Below are positions 1 through 10,420 of a stretch of DNA of 64,000 bases, piece after piece. Origin of the DNA: Bremia lactucae. Taxonomy: Eukaryota > Oomycota > Peronosporomycetes > Peronosporales > Peronosporaceae. Below the pieces are notes generated by a model that searched no databases, was not told the DNA's origin, and worked only from the letters and a program-made list of their open reading frames with translations. The translations under genes and the position numbers were made by a program. Location: contig NC_090621.1 of the NCBI RefSeq assembly GCF_004359215.1, positions 4,391,541 through 4,455,540 on the forward strand, written 5' to 3'. Numbering within the stretch: the stretch's first letter is position 1; every line of letters starts with the position of its first letter.

Positions 1-562
1 TTTTTGCGACCATTTCGGTCCGCATATTCTTTTTGCTTGTCCTGTGCGCTTGCCATTGCGTCACGGACTTTACGTGTGATGGCTAATCGCTCATCCACAA
101 AGCGTTGAGCCTCGCTCACGCTTTTAGCATCAAACTCGCCTATGATACCGCCAAGAGGTCGGTCATAAGGCGTAGTTTTATTGACCACTGCTAAACTGGC
201 AGGGTCACTAGGGCAAGTTTCTGTCTTTGAGATGATACCCTCATGGGTCATCGTCATATTGACGAAACTATGTCCCTCTTTCGCACCGAGCATAGTGAGG
301 GGCCCTCCCCCACTAAGACTCGGGCTGCGCACAAACGAGACTGGCGTCCGAGGATGGCGCAGTCCGTTAATATAAAACGGTGTCTCACCCGTACTGGCGT
401 GGACACTGTTATTTATAGCGAACTCCACAAAGGGCAATTGCTTGCTCCACTCTTTGGGAGTTGCTATAGTGCGTAAGACATCCGCCACGACCCGATTGGC
501 ACATTCTGTTTGGCCATCGGTCTGGGGATGATCAACGGTCGACATGTGGAGCTTGCTACCTA
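1..562 (-). pseudogene. Family I integrase, catalytic core end and C-terminal part
   Basis: Read on the minus strand from 562, the sequence gives an integrase-like segment with the HPQTDGQTE motif near 500-540, then the 'FVEFAINNSV...TPFYINGLRHPR' type region (about 360-470), then a helical linker rich in Asp, Arg and Lys (about 1-130). These follow the second catalytic Asp in Ty3/gypsy integrases. The frame is interrupted. The piece that should come directly before it is found inverted at 563-1535. Confidence 0.7.
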
Positions 563-1535
563 GCAGCTCGAACACATGTCGCCAAAAACCAGACGTAAAA
601 CCTCTCACCTAGAATGGCAAGATGGCTCACATTCTTCTCTGAATTTAAATTCAAAGTTGAATATAAGCCGGGTAAGTCGAATGTCTTTGCTGACGCTTTA
701 TCGCGCAGACCAGGCTTCGAGGTTAGACACCAGGAAAGTGTGTCTAGTGCGAAAGCACAGTTTCAGCCGTCAACGTTGGCAGCCATGAAGGCATACCACG
801 TGACGAGCTCATTGGCCTCTGAGATAAAAGAGAGCCACAGTCAGGACGACCACTGACGCCTGCTGTTGAATCTCTTCGGTGGACGAAAGGTTTCCCTTCC
901 GTCGTACCTGAAAGCTAAGCTAAAAAAAGCTACAGTCAGGGCGATCACTGTCGCCTGCTGTTGGATCACTTCGGTGGACGAAAGGTTTCCCTTCCGTCGC
1001 ACCTGAAAGCTAAGCTAAATTGCTTTAGCTACAGCGATGGCCTGTTATGGCATCAGCTGTCACCTTGTGATCCCTTGAGAATCTATGTGCCTCATGACAG
1101 AGATCTCAAGCTGATGATCCTTCACGAGCTCCATGGTGCGCCATCTAGTGGGCATCTGGCCGTGAAAAGACATTCTTTCGAGTGTCAGAGGAATTTTGTT
1201 GGCCACACCTATATAGATGGGTGGCCAACAATATTCGCTCTTGCGAACAGTGTCAGCGCATTTAGCCTGCACCGTTCAGCAGTGCGCCACTGAAGCCGCT
1301 ACCGATTCCAACCAACTGTTGGAAGTCAGTAAGTCTGGACTTCATGTTGGCATGCCGCCCGATCATAAGGGTCGGACAGGGCTAGTCGTCTTTGTAGACG
1401 GACTGAGCAAGATGGTGCATGTAAGACATCGATTACAGGCAAGGAGGCAGCTCTCTTGTTCCTGGATCATGTTTACCGACTACACGGGATGCCCGAGTCC
1501 ATAGTATCGGACCGGGATCCACGTGCGGTGAGTTT
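563..1535 (+). pseudogene. Inverted block of I-A: RNase H end to integrase core
   Basis: On the plus strand this block holds the RNase H tail ('EYKPGKSN..ADALSRRPGFE', about 655-725), then the integrase zinc-binding region (about 1080-1300, with the H..H half near 1124-1160), then the start of the core ('VVFVDGLSKMVH', about 1387-1425). The sequences on both sides belong to the same element but read on the minus strand. RNase H up to the 'LRTAINSPH' motif ends at about 1536-1560, and integrase resumes at about 562 with the 'SDRDP' to 'STVDHPQTDGQTE' transition. Flipping the block restores a collinear RNase H-integrase order. A near-exact local duplication (854-930 versus 935-1010) also occurs inside it. 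Confidence 0.7.
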
Positions 1536-1807
1536 ATTGCGGTCCGCAGTGATGCGTAATCTGTATAAACCACAAATGGCTCGGTGCCTAGTAGGTGCAC
1601 GCGAAACTTGACAAGAGCATACTTTATTAAACGTAGCTCTCTGTCATGCACGGGGTAATTCAATTCCGCGGCTTTTAATAGCCGGGACTGATAAGAGATG
1701 ACGCGGTCAACGCTGTCGTCATCCTTCTGCATGAGCGCGCTGCCGATTGCAAAATTACTTGCATCGCAGACGACGATAAAGGGCTTATCCGCGTCTGGCA
1801 ATGCCAA
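1536..1807 (-). pseudogene. Family I RNase H fragment
   Basis: The minus-strand frame starting near 1807 shows the RNase H signature FIVVCDASNFAIGSALMQ, with the first catalytic Asp in the CDAS motif, then the conserved 'YPVHDRELRLIKYAL..FRVHLLG..F.VYTD' region, where the later catalytic Glu and Asp lie. The enzyme would degrade the RNA strand during cDNA synthesis. The frame is lost at the inversion breakpoint (about 1536). Confidence 0.75.
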
Positions 1808-1948
1808 GACCAGTGTCTCTACAAGAGACTGCTTTACTGATGTGAACGCATCTTCTTGTTCTTTTGACCAAACCCATTCTGTGTCCTTTTTAAGGAGATC
1901 AGATAATGGTTAGTTTGCTTAGCAGAATTCTTTGCTATACTTATGCAA

Positions 1949-2730
1949 CTAATTAGCGAGCCCTAGGAATTGGCGCATATCCTTCACATGCAGTGGGATT
2001 GGCCATTCCTTCACTGATTTTACCTTGTCTGGATCTGCTCGTACACCATGTGTACCAACGATGCAACCCAGCACAGGTATCTCAGGGACCCCTATGACGC
2101 ACTTCTGCAAGTTGACGTACAATTGGTTGTCCTTCAAAGTCTGCATTACAGCGTCTAAATGACGCTTGTGCGACTCTATTGCGCTCTGCCCGTCCTCGGC
2201 CCGACTACGCACGATTACATCGTCAAAGTAATGGGGCGCATAGGCACGGTGCCGACGCATCACGTGAGCCACCACTCGGTTGAATGTCGCTGGTGCGTTT
2301 TTCAAACCTTGGGGCATCACAAGCCACTCCCAAAGCATATCGCGTGTGGTGCTTACTGCCGTTTTGGTTACATCGAACTCTTTCATGAGTACCTGAACGC
2401 GGAAAAGATAGTTGACTATCTCGTGGAGTTCAACAAGACATCTTTCCGCGGGATTGGCGTTTGCGCCGGTATGGTCGCCGTGTTCAGCTTATTATAAGCA
2501 TGAACCACGCGCCATCCAACTGTGGCTTTACGTAGACAAAAGGTCGGGCTGCAGTGAGGCGATTTGCTCTCGCGCACATTTCCCCCCTTGGCTTGCTTGT
2601 CGAAGAACTCATCGATATAATCGACTTGTTCTTTCGGCAACGGCCATTGCCTGGTCACACAATACTTGGTGCCAGGTTCGAGGTCTATCTCGTGTCCGAT
2701 GCCCCTATCTGCTGGTAGGCGGCTCGGCAC
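1949..2730 (-). pseudogene. Family I reverse transcriptase
   Basis: Minus-strand RT in two frames. 2730-2416 carries the fingers region (GIGHEIDLEPGTKYCV, then 'KQAKGGNVRESKSPH..PTFCLRKATVGWRVVHAYNKLN'). 2386-1949 carries the palm and thumb with the catalytic YFDDV box at about 2230-2216 and the 'CVIGVPEIPVLGCIVG' thumb motif. The FDD residues are intact, but a frameshift between 2416 and 2386 separates the halves. The protein would copy element RNA into cDNA in cytoplasmic particles. Confidence 0.8.
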
Positions 2731-3295
2731 TTCTTATGGGAACACATCACGATGTTTCCACAGAACCTCAAAGAACGGACTGTCTCTCATGGCATCCCAG
2801 CCTTGAGTAGCGAACCGTTACTTTTTGTCCGTTTCTAGGACGCTCTCTCGTCCATTGTGGACGATGAGCAACAGTCCACCAAGTTCTCTTCTACAACTGG
2901 TGCGACTATTTCGTGGATCTTTCCTTCCATTAATTCGGCAAGGAACAGATCCCACGACATCTCCGGGAGATTTACTTGCAGGAGCACATCAACTGAGGAT
3001 GCCTCCGCAATTTCGTCTTTGACGGCCTCGAACACCTCGTTCGAAGGCCGTCCTCTTTATTGGAGACTGATCCAAAGGTCACTCGTTTGGACGTGCCTTT
3101 GATCATCCTAATCTGTCGGGTACTCGTTCTTCGAGTTATCACGACCCTTCTCAGGGAAGCGGGTACCGTTGCACTCCTGGCTAACGCACCCCTTCCAACC
3201 GCACCAGGCTCTTGGCACTGTGCCGGTTTATGCGACGCATGACTTCTTGTCAGCTCGCCGTCTACTGCCACAGGCTATCGGCTCTGTGCAGGACA

Positions 3296-3873
3296 TTAGG
3301 ACGCATGACTACTTGTAATCGTCCTATTCACTACTTCAGTCTCCACGAGCTGGGTAGGAATTAGTGACGTTTGACATCCCGTCAACGCACCCTTAACTGT
3401 GTTCGACACGACATCAGTTGCATAGGCCTCTCGCAGGAGCACATCCTTTCCGGTGTCCTGCGTAGAGTTCGCAACTGTGCGTGTACGCCAGTCTCTCCAT
3501 GGTTGGTACTTTGCCAACCATGGCATGCCTAGGATGAGGTCATACGGACTCTCCATTCCTAGCACTGTGAACTTCTCTTTACAAGAGAAGTCACTAAAGC
3601 TGAAGGCGAGTTCTACCTGAACTCCCTCAGATTTAACCTTTCGCCGTTCGCTAAACCAGCAGTCGCCTGTTCTCGCTTGCCATCGTGGCAAAGCGACTCA
3701 AACATCACCAGTCTCTTTCTTGGAGCCGCGACTTTTACAGAGTTTTGTGATGCACCCGAATCCACTAAGAGGATCATCACCTGGTCATAGCCTCTTGCTT
3801 GAGCGCTATAGACCAGGAGGGTTGAGGTCCGAAATTTCGAGACCTCAGAGACTATGCTACCCATTTGTTCCAC
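3296..3873 (-). pseudogene. Family I retroviral-type aspartic protease
   Basis: The frame starting at 3873 contains the active-site motif LLVDSGASQNSV (about 3800-3765). The overlapping frame 3691-3296 contains the 'YDLILGMPWL' motif (the hydrophobic-hydrophobic-Gly flap-side signature of retropepsins). The two halves are in different frames. This protease would cut Gag-Pol. Confidence 0.7.
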
Positions 3874-3924
3874 AACTCTGAACTAAGGGATAGCTTCAGA
3901 GTCCGTGCAGTAAGGCATCCGCCC

Positions 3925-4125
3925 CTAGTGCGCTCCTGCATTTCCCGACCCCTCAGTGGTCGATGCAGCACTCATGCATCTCGCGCGCTGGTTCTTGCCA
4001 TCGCCCATTGGGAAGGGAGTCCTCTTGCTGGGCGTCTTCGCCCCAGCAGGGACCCTGGCATAGCAGCGAGCCATCATATGGCCGCGCTTGCTGCATTTGT
4101 AACCGACAACGTCTGCATTGCCCAC
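3925..4125 (-). pseudogene. Family I Gag zinc knuckle region
   Basis: The segment has a CCHC-type pattern with altered spacing or residues: 'GYKCSKRGHMMARCY' gives only C-x-x-x-x-H-x-x-x-x-C, and the first Cys is replaced by Tyr. It lies between gag and protease as expected for a nucleocapsid. The loss of the first Cys makes RNA binding doubtful. Confidence 0.55.
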
Positions 4126-4308
4126 CTTCGTGGGAGTGGCATCCGACCTCTCGGCCGACGGCTTATACCAAGCTGTCGCCGAGGCACTGTGGTAGGATTG
4201 CTCCTCAACAACAAAAATTGGATTGCCTCTTCCATCGTCGACAGCACCTTTCTGGAAAGGGCCTGTCGCGATGGGCTATGCCGTAGTCCGTTCATAAACG
4301 TCGGCACC

Positions 4309-5005
4309 TTAATGTGCTACGGAATCTGATTTACGGAAACGGAGCCGACAGCGAGCGCATCTCCTAACCATACTCTTGCAGAGATCGCTTCGCCTGTCGC
4401 GCTCAAAAGAAGCGCGCCTGAAGCAACACTTCGTCGTTCGGCGGCTGGTACAGGGCGCGAATCTTTTCCTTAAAGATCGCCCATGTAGGGAACGCCTTTC
4501 TGTCCGCCATAAGCGCCAAGTAGGCCCACTCTGAGGCCTTATCGCGTAGATGCGACATGGTGTACGATACCATTCGGCTGTCGTCCTGGATGAGCTGGGC
4601 GACACCGCATGCTCCACGGCTAAAAGCCAGTGGACAATCGTGTGCTGCAGTTCCATCGAACTTGGGCGGGTCCATCCGAATGGGCCTCGGCTGATGCAGC
4701 CGGTCAGAGAGCATCTCAACAGTCCTGTTGAGAGCCTCGCTTCGAGCCTGTGCATGCCTCAGCTCATCCTGAGTCTGAGTGACGGACTCCGCCGCAGCAT
4801 GGCTCTGTGCCTCGGACGCGGCCCTCCGCTGTCCTAGCACGAATGCCTCAAACTTCTCCAACTGAGCAACATGTTGCTCAGGAGGACTACCCAGGAGCCT
4901 GGCCAGGGCTTGTTCACCAAGTCCCTGCGCCATTAGCCCTGCCACCTCCCGATGATGTTCGGAGAGGTGGGGAAAATGAGCCCAATCAATATTGAGGCTC
5001 ATCAT
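4309..5005 (-). pseudogene. Family I Gag
   Basis: A long open minus-strand frame (to 4403) with a likely start at one of two adjacent ATGs (5005 or 5002), about 40 bases after the primer-binding site. It has an N-terminal helical region (VAGLMAQGLGEQALARLLG), a Gln/Ala-rich coiled-coil-like centre and the capsid-type region 'DKASEWAYLALM..FPTWAIFKEKIRALYQPPNDE' near 4410-4500, typical of Ty3/gypsy Gag. The frame breaks near 4400 and continues degenerate to about 4309. Confidence 0.7.
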
Positions 5006-5044
5006 CACGTACACACGCAGAGATGCGGGTCGTGGGAAGGATTT

Positions 5045-5056
5045 CAAGTGCTACCA
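5045..5056 (-). other. Primer-binding site of family I, inner copy
   Basis: On the minus strand TGGTAGCACTTG begins two bases after an LTR end reading ...TACA. The same site is repeated at 5731-5742. A TGG-starting element directly 3' of a 5' LTR is where the tRNA primer anneals; the complementary tRNA 3' end would read ...CAAGTGCTACCA. Confidence 0.6.
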
Positions 5057-5157
5057 AGTGTAGGCGGGCACGTCGTAATGCGGCCACGCTCTACTTAGGC
5101 ACACACCCTAGCACAGCGAGGAAGCGGTTAAACCTGCTTCTCTTGCGTGCAGTGAGG

Positions 5158-5529
5158 NNNNNNNNNNNNNNNNNNNNNNNNNNNNNNNNNNNNNNNNNNN
5201 NNNNNNNNNNNNNNNNNNNNNNNNNNNNNNNNNNNNNNNNNNNNNNNNNNNNNNNNNNNNNNNNNNNNNNNNNNNNNNNNNNNNNNNNNNNNNNNNNNNN
5301 NNNNNNNNNNNNNNNNNNNNNNNNNNNNNNNNNNNNNNNNNNNNNNNNNNNNNNNNNNNNNNNNNNNNNNNNNNNNNNNNNNNNNNNNNNNNNNNNNNNN
5401 NNNNNNNNNNNNNNNNNNNNNNNNNNNNNNNNNNNNNNNNNNNNNNNNNNNNNNNNNNNNNNNNNNNNNNNNNNNNNNNNNNNNNNNNNNNNNNNNNNNN
5501 NNNNNNNNNNNNNNNNNNNNNNNNNNNNN
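5158..5529. other. Assembly gap (372 N)
   Basis: Run of N. It is flanked by two copies of the same LTR-end/PBS/gag-start sequence (4840-5157 and 5535-5840), so the gap most likely spans part of a duplicated LTR that could not be resolved. Confidence 0.99.
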
Positions 5530-5742
5530 AAAAAATCAAACTGCTCCAACTGAGCTACATGTTGCTCAGGAGGATTGCCCATGAGCCCGGCCAGGACTTG
5601 TTCACCAAGTCCCTGCGCCAAGTGTTCTGCCACCTTCCGATGATATTCGGAGAGGTGGGGAATGAGCCCAATCAATATTGAGGCTCATCCTCACGTACAC
5701 ACGCAGAGATGCGGGTCGTGGGAAGGATTTCAAGTGCTACCA
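5530..5742 (-). repeat. Second copy of family I gag start and PBS
   Basis: Nearly identical to 4845-5056, with the same gag N-terminus ('HLSEYHRKVAEHLAQGLGEQVLAGLMG') starting near 5675. It sits between the gap and the LTR and ends at PBS copy 5731-5742. The arrangement on the minus strand is LTR - PBS - gag start - gap - LTR end - PBS - gag. This is either a tandem duplication of the element's 5' end or two haplotypes joined during assembly. Confidence 0.7.
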
Positions 5743-5744
5743 AG

Positions 5745-6233
5745 CGTAGGCGGGCACGTCGTAATGCGGCCACGCTCTACTTAGGCACACACCCTAGCAC
5801 AGCGAGGAAGCGGTTAAACCTGCTTCTCTTGTGTGCAGTGAGGCAGCTGTGGTGGGCGCGTTAGCGACGTCACCCAACACACTAAGAAATCTGGTTAAGT
5901 GTCGTCACGGGAGCGGTAATCCGTCTCCTCGTGCGCACTTCCCAAGTAGGAAGTAGTTTTCAGACTGATTAATATTTAAACGTATTAAATATAGATACCT
6001 ATTTTTACCAATCAAAATGTCATCTCTATAGATAACACTTAATATGTATTGCGAGCGTATCTTTCTAGATACCTCGCGTGACGGATGACGCTAGGCGTCA
6101 TCCCTCCTAATGTGAATGCACCCATGTGCATCACAGACACTCGTGTGTGGTTCACATTTGTGACCAACCCTTGTGTACACCAAGTGTACTTAACGGGGAC
6201 TGTGTAACATTAGGGCAACTTTAGCCCGTTACA
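5745..6233 (-). repeat. LTR of family I (5' LTR of I-A)
   Basis: On the minus strand it begins TGTAACGGGCTAAAG at 6233 and ends next to the PBS; in the inner copy the end reads TACA. Length is about 489 bp. It has AT-rich stretches around 5970-6040 and short inverted repeats such as ATGACGC/GCGTCAT near 6085-6105. It would hold the promoter and polyadenylation signals of the element; I cannot place those individually. Confidence 0.7.
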
Positions 6234-6315
6234 GATAATACCGTTGACATAGAACGGAGTATAGCCTGTAGAGAGGCATAGGCAGCGTTATTTAGCGCAA
6301 ATTCCACCACTTGGA

Positions 6316-7471
6316 TCATTGAGCTCTAGCGCTTTGGTGTCTGAACACACACTGGCGTGAAACGTCTTCAATGACGCGATTGACACGTTTATTATGACCA
6401 TCGTCTGCGGATAATCCGCGGTGGACACGTCCAATCTGGTGCCAAGCACGCGGAAAATTGATTTCCAGAATTAACTCATAAACGGGGGTCTTCATCCGAG
6501 ACAATTGCCACTGGCAAACCGTGTTGTCGAAACACGCGATCAAAAAACAGCATTGCTGCACATTCACCATCAATGGAACCCGGCACGGCCGCTAAGTGAG
6601 CCATTCTGCTCAATCAGTCAACAAATACCGCTATACCGGAGTTACCGGCCAAATCTTTCGGTAGACCGAAAACAAAATCCATACCAATGGACTTTCAACA
6701 CTATGAGTACGGGCAGACTTGCCAGTGACGCAACAGCATGCGCCGAGAATTTAACCTGCTGGCAGATTTCGCATGTGCGAACATGCCTCATAGAGAATTC
6801 GGTACTTTAAATCCTCATCATGAGGAACAACGACGCGCGGAGGGTCCGCAGCGTCTGTGCAATAAAGCAACAAATCGTTATCAATAGAAAATCGATGAAA
6901 CCTTGCCCGCAAGCGGGCCGGCAATTTAATACCTAAATCAGAGTTTTTTAGAGCTGGTAGTAGAGCTACACACCGTTCATCCTTGGCGTAAGCCGAACGG
7001 ATTAATTCAGTAATGGGCAACACTATAGTCGTTAAATGAGCGAGCTCATAATCCGGCCTGCGTGATAAAGCATTGGCCAAGCATTCTGCTTGTTAGGCTT
7101 ATACTTCACCTCGAAGTTGTATTTGGGCCATTCTATGTAGGAGATGGGGCGACTTAGTCGCCGTGCGTAATGACGCGTGATCTGTATTTATCACAAACGA
7201 CTTAGAGCCGAGCAGATGAACTCTGTTTTAGACGAGAGCATACTTCATAGCAAGTAACTCTTTGTCATGAACTGGGTAGTTCTTTTCCGTGTTTTAAGCT
7301 GTTTAGACTCGAACGCAATAACACGTTCACGCTCACCAACATCTGTTTGTAACAGAGCACAGCCAATGGCAAAATCCGATGCGTCACAGACGACACTGAA
7401 AGGCCAATTTGGATTTGGCAGTGGCAGGATCGGGGCATGAATAAGATCATTCTTAACTGCGCGAAAATCAT
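6316..7471 (-). pseudogene. II-F RNase H and integrase remnants
   Basis: RNase H motifs (a CDAS-type 'VVCDASDFAIG' in one frame) lie near 7330-7400. 'ANALSRRPDYELAH' starts at about 7080, followed by the integrase N-terminal region to 6751. The core with the 'DNTVCQWQLS' equivalent and the 'RVNRVIEDV' helix carrying the third catalytic residue lies at 6573-6316. The frame is broken repeatedly. Confidence 0.65.
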
Positions 7472-7508
7472 TATGTTCTGTGCTAGTCCAGCACCATTCT
7501 GGATCCTT

Positions 7509-8561
7509 TTAAAAGAGATTAGATAATGGCCTAGCCATATCAGCGTAATTTACACTATATTTGTGTAAATAATTGGCGAGACCCAACCACTTACTTAAAT
7601 CCTTTTGGTTGTTAGTAACCGGCCAATCTCCTATGGCTTTTACCTTAGCGGGATCCTCTCTAAGGCCTCGCTTCCCAATGGAGCACTCTAAGAAAGAAAT
7701 TTCTTTTAAGCCAGAAATGCATGTAGATGCATTGGCATACAACTTATTTGTGTGCATACGCTCGAGCACTGCTCGCAAATGGTCTAATGGTTTTCCATAA
7801 CCGACCGACCCTGCTGCACGACTATGGACAAAAATGTCATCGAAACAAGTCTGTGCATAACCTTGATGTGGGCGGAAAAGTTGCGTCACTAGACGATTAA
7901 ATGTTGCCGGGGCGTTGGAAAGCCCTTGTAGCATTACCAACCACTACCATAACATACCGCTTGGGGTGCTAACCGCTGTCAGCGGGATATCGCTAGCTCG
8001 CATAAGCAGATGGTAGTAATTATCGACTAAGTCCAGTGCACTGTACACTGTACATCCCACCATATTGTTCTGAAGAACATCCGTTCCAGGAATGGGGGTT
8101 TGAGCTGGTATAGTGACAGCGTTAATCTTTTTATAAGCACGTACAATGCGCCATTTACCTTTTGGCTTTTTGACACAAAATGCCGGTGTCAAATGAGGAG
8201 ATTTGCTCTCTCGTACCATTCCAGCCTCGTGCTTAGCACGGAAAAAATCGTCAATAACGTCACACTGCTCCCTTGGTCTAGGCCAGTGTTTTGTGACACA
8301 GTATTTGGTTCCCAGAACCAAGTCAATTTCTTGACGAACACCTCTATCCGGAGGTAAAACAGATGGTGGATTATTACATACCACATCTTGGAATTCCTTA
8401 ATCAAGGAATAATAGGGATCCGTAGGATCTTTAAGGATCGATGACCCATTTCGCGCACTAAGTGCAGCTTCTGTGTCATCCAGGCCAGCTTCGTCTAGAA
8501 GTGACGATGAGTTTAACTCAGATGTTGGTCGAATGAACACCATCTCAAATGGCCGGGACAT
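7509..8561 (-). pseudogene. II-F reverse transcriptase
   Basis: 8561-7944 has the RT N-terminal part ('GVRQEIDLVLGTKYCV', 'KHEAGMVRESKSPHLTPAFCVKKPKGKWRIVRAYKKIN', ending in the 'YSALDLVDNYYHLLMRASDIPLTAVSTPSGMLW' palm region). 7940-7509 continues with 'MLQGLSNAPATFNRLVTQLF' and the catalytic FDDIF box near 7845. A single break at about 7942 separates the two. The FDD residues are intact. Confidence 0.8.
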
Positions 8562-8872
8562 TCACGTCCCCGGATTTTCCAGCCTGTATCGATTCTGTAC
8601 AAAAAATGGTGTCTAATTTGACATCCGACAAGGATTAGGTAATCCAACCCCCTTTTCCAGCAAACGTTTACGTGTCGCTCCAAGTGCATTACAAGGGTTT
8701 GACCCAAAATGCCCTGGCGATCCGCCAATAGTGTCACTATTGACACTCAGTATGGTGCCACCTCGGCCGACCACACTTGGTGGACTTGGACGTGCCACTC
8801 CACGTATCTTAGGGATATTGCACCCTCGAGGTCCTCGCGAACCGCCAATAGTGTCACTACTGACACCCAGTA

Positions 8873-9530
8873 TGAACTCTGAACAGAATTAATGAGTAGT
8901 GATGGAGTGATGCTGGGTTAAAAAAAGGCGGTTCTGTATGTAACTACTAAATGAATCTGGCATCGTAGATGTTGTAGACCAGACGCGAGACAGTAGCCAA
9001 TGAGCATGCCAGACAGTATCCAACGGGGTGGACATATTAATGGTCGGGTAGCAATAAAAAAATCGGGTAGCAATATCATTGTCCTAATTTTAATACATGT
9101 ATTCTGTTTTTATAGCGAGAAAAACTAGTTTTGGATGAAAATCCTTCAATTATCATGCACTATGTACTAGAGATAACGAAGCATACAATTATGCGTCCTT
9201 GTTCGGGCAGGTCCTACATTTATGACCAAATTGGTGGAACATTCCGCACTTTCTTGGTTGGCGCAATTCTTTCAGTTGCTTGTTGTGATGGGATCCGCTT
9301 CTCCTCTGGGCGCCCTCCTTTTTTAATTAGATAGAGCGTTGCACACACCTCCTGTAAGGACACCTTGAAGCACAATCGGCAATATCTTGTCGTCGGATCC
9401 TTCAGAATAGGCGGTTGCATACGTTGATGATTTCCAGGATTCGTGGAAATACGTGACCAAGTCGGGCAATTGTTTGGAGCGCCTCAGATCTAGTAGGTAC
9501 AAATGCAAGGCGATCGAACGTCTTCGAAGT
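8873..9530. other. Spacer between II-F and II-A; no gene recognised
   Basis: Holds no convincing gene. A short sequence at about 9046-9085 with the direct repeat TCGGGTAGCAATA reappears in diverged form at 20248-20290. Two overlapping minus-strand frames at 9220-9547 (66 and 74 codons) look more protein-like than their surroundings, one with a C-x-x-C pair (RYCRLC), but I cannot assign them; they could be a decayed transposase or gene fragment into which II-A inserted. Confidence 0.5.
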
Positions 9531-10003
9531 TGTAATGGGTCACACATATATTGTAGAACCGTTGTTGTGGTACATTTACTTTATGGGTAAATTACCCTTT
9601 TATCCTATTCTAAAATAGTTAATTACTTAAATTCCATTTATTATGGGCAACAAATGTGGTCGCCGCCAGATATAAATCTGGCGGCCGAAATCGATTTTAA
9701 ATTAGCTAGGGTAAGGTCTTAGATTAAATATTTAATTCAAGTACAATTCCCTTCTGATATTAAAGCGTTATGTGCCTTCCTAAGGCTTGCGCATTGATCT
9801 GTAAGATATAGAAGCAACATACTCTTGGGCACTAGTTGCCACTTGGTTCTACGAACCCCTGAATCCCTTGAACTAGGATTCCTTAAGCTTTAGTAGCTTG
9901 TACGACTCCCTGAGTTGTTAAACCCATTCGTTGAATACAACTAAGTGACTATCTGGGTCTGAAAGTCTTTTTCTGACTTTAGGAGCGAGGTAGCTCCGCT
10001 ACA
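9531..10003 (+). repeat. 5' LTR of II-A
   Basis: Starts TGTAATGGG and ends GCTCCGCTACA; the standard TG...CA ends are present. It contains a conserved perfect hairpin, GCCGCCAGAT-ATAA-ATCTGGCGGC (9662-9685), plus the palindromes GGGTAAATTACCC and AAAGTC/GACTTT and GGAGC/GCTCC near the 3' end. Next comes a PBS-like CCTAGTTGCACTCG, changed from the CCTGGTAGCACTCG seen in II-C and II-D. Confidence 0.85.
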
Positions 10004-10063
10004 CCTAGTTGCACTCGTAGTCAATCTACGCCTGAGTCAATACAAGACTAAACCCTCACGAAA

Positions 10064-10207
10064 ATGGAAGAGGTTCCAGAACTGTTAGAAGCGCAACGCG
10101 CCGCTTATGACAAGGTGAAAACTTTATTTGGGCTTGAACACGTGGAATTTATCATCTCCCAGAGAGCAGAGGCCCTGCATGCAAGGCTTAAAGCCTTTAT
10201 GCGATAG
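10064..10207 (+). pseudogene. II-A gag start, first copy, ends at a frameshift stop
   Basis: ATG at 10064 opens a 47-codon frame (starts MEEVPELLEAQRAAYDKVKT) that ends at TAG 10205-10207. II-C has an extra base here (CGATATGAA instead of CGATAGAA) and reads on, so the stop reflects a one-base deletion. The same lesion is present in the copies at 10823-10966 and 18210-18353, showing that all three derive from one ancestor. Confidence 0.6.
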
Positions 10208-10420
10208 AAGCCTCCTTGATCGGTAGGGTTCAAGACCACTTAGCGGCATCTATGCCAACCCGGTACATCTCTGTACCTGACTCAGAGCCGAGGGGTCGCC
10301 CTCTAACTGTAAATGTGAAGTCATTTGAGGAAAAAGAGGGAGAAAACCTCACTTTTTCGATTATGTAGATGGAGACGTCCCCACAAAATTGAAATGGAAC
10401 AGACTTTCCGATACCCTTGG

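Larger units (their letters stand above)
1..6233 (-). mobile_element. Family I Ty3/gypsy element copy I-A, degenerate
   Basis: A decayed LTR retrotransposon read on the minus strand: LTR (5745-6233), PBS, gag, CCHC knuckle, protease, RT, RNase H and integrase, running off the left edge before its 3' LTR. Frames are broken many times. One block (about 563-1535) lies in the opposite orientation, and the LTR-end/gag-start segment is present twice around the N gap. RT, RNase H and integrase motifs and the RT-RNase H-integrase order place it in Ty3/gypsy (Metaviridae). No chromodomain is visible, but the element is cut by the window edge. Its LTR abuts the integrase sequence of II-F at 6233/6234, which suggests it inserted into II-F. 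Confidence 0.85.
6234..8872 (-). mobile_element. Family II Ty3/gypsy copy II-F, truncated at both ends
   Basis: Minus-strand remnant holding, in order, part of the protease-RT linker repeat (about 8700-8872), RT (8561-7509), RNase H (about 7471-7150) and integrase (about 7080-6234). It stops inside the integrase where the I-A LTR begins; the missing downstream part may lie left of the window beyond I-A. Sequence is clearly that of II-A, II-C and II-D. Confidence 0.8.

Noticed and set aside
9131..9334. 67-codon plus-strand ORF
   Set aside because: No recognisable motif and overlapped by a more protein-like minus frame; neither is assignable.
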